Origin: Pseudomonadota bacterium
Lineage (GTDB): Bacteria > Pseudomonadota > Gammaproteobacteria > Burkholderiales > JABEVD01
Assembly: GCA_021848825.1 (NCBI GenBank)
Contig: JAJZTQ010000004.1
Coordinates: forward strand, 46,037-93,861
Length of the DNA stretch: 47,825 nt
Direction of reading: 5' to 3'
Shown here in pieces: positions 44,580 through 47,825 of this stretch (position 1 is the first letter of the stretch; each line of letters starts with the position of its first letter). The notes under the pieces are model-generated. The model was not told the DNA's origin. It made no database searches and was given only the letters and a program-made list of their open reading frames with translations. The translations under genes and the position numbers were made by a program.

Positions 44580-47299
44580 CAATGCAATCCGAATTTCCTG
44601 ATGATCAGCGACTTCGCCCATTGCGTCAGCACCAGATAGCCCGTCAGTATCGCCAATAGTGCAAACCAGTATTTTCCCGGCAAGGGCACGAGGTTCAGGG
44701 AAGATGCGAAGGGTGAATAGGGAAGCCAGAGCCCCACGGCGCTGACGATCAGCGTGGTCACGGTGAGCGGCAGGCTTGCCCAGCTCTGGATGAAGGGAAG
44801 CTTTCCCGTTCTCAGGATATGGATGATGAGGGTCTGGGAAAGCAGCGACTCGACAAACCAGCCGCTCTGGAACAGCGAGGCGTTGTCCCATGCATTGAAA
44901 ACGTAGAGCATGGTGAAATAGGTTGCATAATCGAAAATGGAGCTGATCGGCCCGATGAAGATCATGAATTTCGTGATGTCTCCCAGATCCCATTTCCTCG
45001 GCTTCGAAAGATAGCTCTCGTCGACATTGTCGGTCGGGATGGCTGTCTGGGAAAAATCGTAGAGCAGGTTGTTGGTGAGGATCTGGATCGGGGCCATCGG
45101 CAGGAAAGGCAGGAATGCAGATGCGCCCAGCACGCTGAACATGTTGCCGAAATTCGAGCTCGCACCCATCCTGATGTACTTGATGATGTTGCCGAAAACC
45201 TTTCTTCCTTCCAGGACGCCCTCTTCGAGCACCATCAGGCTCTTCTCGAGCAGGATGATGTCGGCAGATTCCTTTGCAATGTCGACAGCGGTGTCGACGG
45301 AAACACCGACGTCGGCAGCCTTGAGCGCCGGACCGTCGTTGATGCCGTCCCCCATGAATCCGACGACATGCCCCTTCCTCTGAAGCGCCTTGATGACCCT
45401 TGCCTTCTGCATCGGGGAAAGCTTGGCGAATACGGTGGCCGTTTCAGCCACGGTTTCGAGTTCCTCGTTCGACATCGGCTCGACTTCGCTGCCGAGGACG
45501 ACATGTTCGACTGCAAGGCCGACTTCCCTGCAGATCTTGCGCGTCACCGCATCGTTGTCGCCTGTCAAAATCTTGACTGCCACGCCATGCCTGTTGAGAG
45601 CTGCGATCGCCTCCGTCGCGCTGTCCTTCGGCGGATCGAGGAAGGCGATATAGCCGAGCAAAGTGAGGGCTGACTCGTCTTTCACCGAATAGGTTGCCTG
45701 GTCCGGCGGCACTTCCTTGTAGGCCACGGCGATCACCCTGAATCCGTCCTCGTTGAGCGCCCTTGTCACCTCGATCAGGCGTTCCGAATGGGTCTTTTCG
45801 AGATCGAATGTTTCGCCGTTGATCTCGCCCTTGCTGCAGATGCTGAAGATCTCCTCGACGGCGCCTTTGCAGATCAGAACATGCTGTCTCTCGCTCGCCT
45901 GTTCCACGACGACAGACATCCTTCTCCTGACGAAATCGAAAGGAATTTCATCTATCTTCCTGTAGTCGCTCTCGACCTTCAGGCTGCTTTTCAGCTCGAT
46001 GTAGTTGAGAACGGCGACATCGAGAAGGCTTTTCAGTCCGGTCTGATAGTAGCTGTTGAGATAGGCGTATTCGAGCACGTCTTCGCATTCGTCTCCGTTG
46101 ATGTCGACATGCTTTTCCAGGATGATCCTGTCCTGGGTCAATGTTCCGGTCTTGTCGGTGCACAGCACGTCCATCGCGCCGAAATTCTGTATCGAATTCA
46201 GCCGCTTGACGATCACTTTTTTCCTGGACATGGCGATTGCGCCCTTGCCGAGGTTCACCGTGATGATCATCGGCAGCATTTCGGGGGTGAGTCCGACTGC
46301 GACCGAAGTGGCGAAAAGGAAGGCTTCCATCCAGTTGCCTTTGGTGAAGCCGTTGATCAGGAAAACGGTGGGAACCATCACCGCCATGAAGCCTATCATC
46401 ACCCAGGTGAATTTGTTAACGCCCTTGTCGAAGCTGGTGAGCACGCGCGTCCCCGCCATGGTGCTGGTGAGCGCGCCGAAATAGGTGTTGATCCCCGTCT
46501 GCACGATGATGCCGGTTGCCGTTCCGCTCACCACGTTCGTTCCCATGAAGCAGACATTGGAGAGCTCGATCGGATTCTTGCAATCCTTGTCCGCCGTTCC
46601 GGCGAATTTTTCGACAGGAAGCGATTCCCCTGTCAGGGAGGATTGGCTCACGAAAAGATCCTTTGCCGTGAGCAGCCTGACGTCCGCCGGAATCATGTCT
46701 CCTGCGGAGAGCTGGACGATGTCCCCCGGAACGAGGGTTTCGATCGGCACTTCCCTGTTTTGCGACTTCGAAGGGGAGAGCCTGATGTGGAAGGCTTCCG
46801 TAATTTCCGGGGGAACCCCTTCGCGCCTGTCCTTTCTCCTGACAGTCGCGGTGGTGCTGACCATGGCGCGAAGCTTTTCTGCCGCGTTGTTGGATCGGTG
46901 TTCCTGAAGGAATGAAACGCCGACGGAGAGCAGCACCATGATGGAGATGATGACGGTCGAATCGATGTCCTTCATGAAGAAGGAGATTGCGGCGAGCACG
47001 AGCAGGAGCAGGTTGAGCGGATTCTTGAAGCGTTCGAAGAGCTCCATCGGAATGCTCTTGTGCTTTTCGTGCACGACCGAATTCGGGCCGTATTGCTCGA
47101 ACCGTTCTTCCGCCTCCCTGTCGAGGAGCCCTTCCCCCGTGCTGGAGAGATTCTGGAGGAGGGTCGCCGTGTCCATGACAGCCGCCTCCATCATCTTCCT
47201 GGAAACCTGGCCGACGAGCTGGGCGGAGGCAGGCTGCACAGCCGTGAGCCTCGAGAAGAAATCGGTCAGCTTGTCCGTCTTGATGTGTTCGAATTTCAT
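44579..47299 (-). CDS. mgtA: Magnesium-translocating P-type ATPase (MgtA-type)
   Basis: The 906-residue inner-membrane pump has an N-terminal regulatory part, the TGES actuator loop in SSLTGESLPVEKF, the phosphorylation site DVLCTDKTGTLTQD, KILTGDNDAVTRKI, and GFMGDGINDGPALKAADVGVSVD. It has about ten membrane helices. It closely fits P3B/MgtA-type ATPases, which import Mg2+. The ATG at 47299 is preferred because GGA lies a few bases upstream and MKFEHIKTD begins the family similarity; the frame upstream is not conserved. The upstream region 47300-47488 holds no recognised Mg riboswitch. Confidence 0.93.
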   Translation of the reverse strand: MKFEHIKTDKLTDFFSRLTAVQPASAQLVGQVSRKMMEAAVMDTATLLQNLSSTGEGLLDREAEERFEQYGPNSVVHEKHKSIPMELFERFKNPLNLLLLVLAAISFFMKDIDSTVIISIMVLLSVGVSFLQEHRSNNAAEKLRAMVSTTATVRRKDRREGVPPEITEAFHIRLSPSKSQNREVPIETLVPGDIVQLSAGDMIPADVRLLTAKDLFVSQSSLTGESLPVEKFAGTADKDCKNPIELSNVCFMGTNVVSGTATGIIVQTGINTYFGALTSTMAGTRVLTSFDKGVNKFTWVMIGFMAVMVPTVFLINGFTKGNWMEAFLFATSVAVGLTPEMLPMIITVNLGKGAIAMSRKKVIVKRLNSIQNFGAMDVLCTDKTGTLTQDRIILEKHVDINGDECEDVLEYAYLNSYYQTGLKSLLDVAVLNYIELKSSLKVESDYRKIDEIPFDFVRRRMSVVVEQASERQHVLICKGAVEEIFSICSKGEINGETFDLEKTHSERLIEVTRALNEDGFRVIAVAYKEVPPDQATYSVKDESALTLLGYIAFLDPPKDSATEAIAALNRHGVAVKILTGDNDAVTRKICREVGLAVEHVVLGSEVEPMSNEELETVAETATVFAKLSPMQKARVIKALQRKGHVVGFMGDGINDGPALKAADVGVSVDTAVDIAKESADIILLEKSLMVLEEGVLEGRKVFGNIIKYIRMGASSNFGNMFSVLGASAFLPFLPMAPIQILTNNLLYDFSQTAIPTDNVDESYLSKPRKWDLGDITKFMIFIGPISSIFDYATYFTMLYVFNAWDNASLFQSGWFVESLLSQTLIIHILRTGKLPFIQSWASLPLTVTTLIVSAVGLWLPYSPFASSLNLVPLPGKYWFALLAILTGYLVLTQWAKSLIIRKFGLH

Positions 47300-47488
47300 T
47301 CCAATCCCTGTCCGTTCCGTAAACGCGAGAGACTGGAGAACTCCTGCCTCTGCTTCCGCTGTCCCCAGCAGAGCCAAAGCAGGGCTTTGGAAGGCTACCG
47401 CCGGTGAGTCGAGTTTACTGCAGAATTGTTACAGCAGTGATGACTTTCCAATGCGGGCACCTGATCATGATTTGACGGGCGAATTTTA

Positions 47489-47509
47489 ACGCCTGTCGCG
47501 GACAGGCGT
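47489..47509. terminator. Hairpin between the window-end gene and mgtA
   Basis: ACGCCTGTC-GCG-GACAGGCGT forms a perfect 9-bp stem with a 3-base loop. On the minus strand it follows the Lys/Ala/Pro-rich gene's stop by 14 bases and is followed by AAAATTCG (TTTTAA on the plus strand). It should terminate that gene and insulate mgtA. Confidence 0.7.
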
Positions 47510-47522
47510 CAATGAAGCCGGC

Positions 47523-47825
47523 TCAGGATTTTTCAGATCCGAGCGGCCTGCCTGTCTTGATTTTCTCTATCTGCGAAATCACCTCCTTGAGCTTCTGTTT
47601 GTCGAGCGAAGCAAGCGCATGGAGCCCTGCCCTGAGGATCTCGCTTTTCTTCGCATTGATGCCGAGGGCGAGGCATGCTTTCTTGAGTTCCGAGATCTTC
47701 TGGTAATCGGTCTCGGGGAAGGTGAAGCTGTCCCTGATCACCTTCGATGATTTTTTCGCCTTCTTTTCCGGTTCTGGCTTGGCTGCAGCCCTGGCTGCAG
47801 GTTTGGCTGCGGCAGGTTTGGCTGC
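47523..47825 (-). CDS. Lys/Ala/Pro-rich (histone H1-like) protein, 5' end outside window
   Basis: The 100 visible residues begin with repeats of AAKPAAAKPAARAAAKPEPEKK, as in histone H1-like bacterial proteins. They then carry a conserved tail, VIRDSFTFPETDYQKISELK...INAKKSEILRAGLHALASL...IKTGRPLGSEKS. The tail looks like a short helical, ribbon-helix-helix-like DNA-binding module. I read the frame through to the end of the window, with no stop, so the start lies beyond it. The GTG at 47741 would drop the basic N-terminus. It is probably a nucleoid-associated protein; that is inferred from composition. Confidence 0.75.
   Translation of the reverse strand, partial: AAKPAAAKPAARAAAKPEPEKKAKKSSKVIRDSFTFPETDYQKISELKKACLALGINAKKSEILRAGLHALASLDKQKLKEVISQIEKIKTGRPLGSEKS

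Noticed and set aside
46411-46430. A further copy of the GTTAACGCCCT hairpin motif
   Set aside because: It lies inside mgtA coding sequence and lacks the second arm, so it is a chance match.
47300-47488. An Mg2+-sensing leader before mgtA
   Set aside because: Only a weak hairpin (ACTGC/GCAGT, 47417-47438) is seen; no M-box-like pattern or leader peptide could be supported.

Overview
The window is a gene-dense bacterial chromosome segment with moderately high GC. Its gene content and order point to a betaproteobacterium, probably of the Nitrosomonadales/Gallionellaceae type, though I cannot fix the genus. The main pointers are apaG opposite rpe-gph-trpE, yqgE-ruvX-pyrR-pyrB-pyrC', glnA followed by DUF4124 genes and ntrBC, and pcm-tolC opposite thiC. 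No tRNA, rRNA or CRISPR array was seen.

Layout. Positions 1-300 hold a collapsed REP-associated tyrosine transposase element with inverted ends, next to a GNAT gene that lost its 5' end. A nitroreductase and a DUF924 gene follow on the minus strand, then a degenerate small ORF. Positions 2262-6478 are a tightly coupled plus-strand operon: DUF2934 protein, HAD phosphatase, glycosyltransferase, small membrane channel-like protein, and glucosyl-3-phosphoglycerate synthase. It looks like a compatible-solute pathway making glucosylglycerate or mannosylglucosylglycerate. Next come tolC and pcm (minus), then thiC and uppP (plus), a rhodanese (minus) and a CDF metal exporter (plus). The 3' end of the CDF gene carries what look like the NtrC enhancer sites of glnA. 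glnA, two DUF4124 paralogs, ntrB and ntrC form a nitrogen-control locus with a sigma-54 promoter.

Positions 17.9-24.7 kb (minus) hold an HDOD gene, xth, a pyrC-like gene without catalytic metal ligands, pyrB, pyrR, ruvX, yqgE, an inositol-monophosphatase-family gene and a thioredoxin-like gene. The next stretch carries rsmE, an HD-GYP protein and argA (plus), ttcA and a pteridine-reductase-like SDR (minus), then an NDUFAF7-type methyltransferase, a PAS-GGDEF-EAL protein and a probable c-di-GMP-linked effector (plus).

The trp region (minus) runs rpe-gph-trpE, then about 1.7 kb of accessory DNA, then trpG-trpD. The accessory DNA holds a VOC gene, vapBC with its own promoter and operator, a possible PIN remnant and a diverged copy of the trpE 3' end. 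The last part holds apaG (plus) and, on the minus strand, kup, an OprB-type porin coupled to an mgtA-type P-type ATPase, and a partial Lys/Ala/Pro-rich protein running off the window.

The signals most worth follow-up are the glycosylglycerate operon with its built-in membrane protein, the glnA enhancer inside a neighbouring gene, the non-catalytic PyrC', and the accessory insertion in the trp operon.
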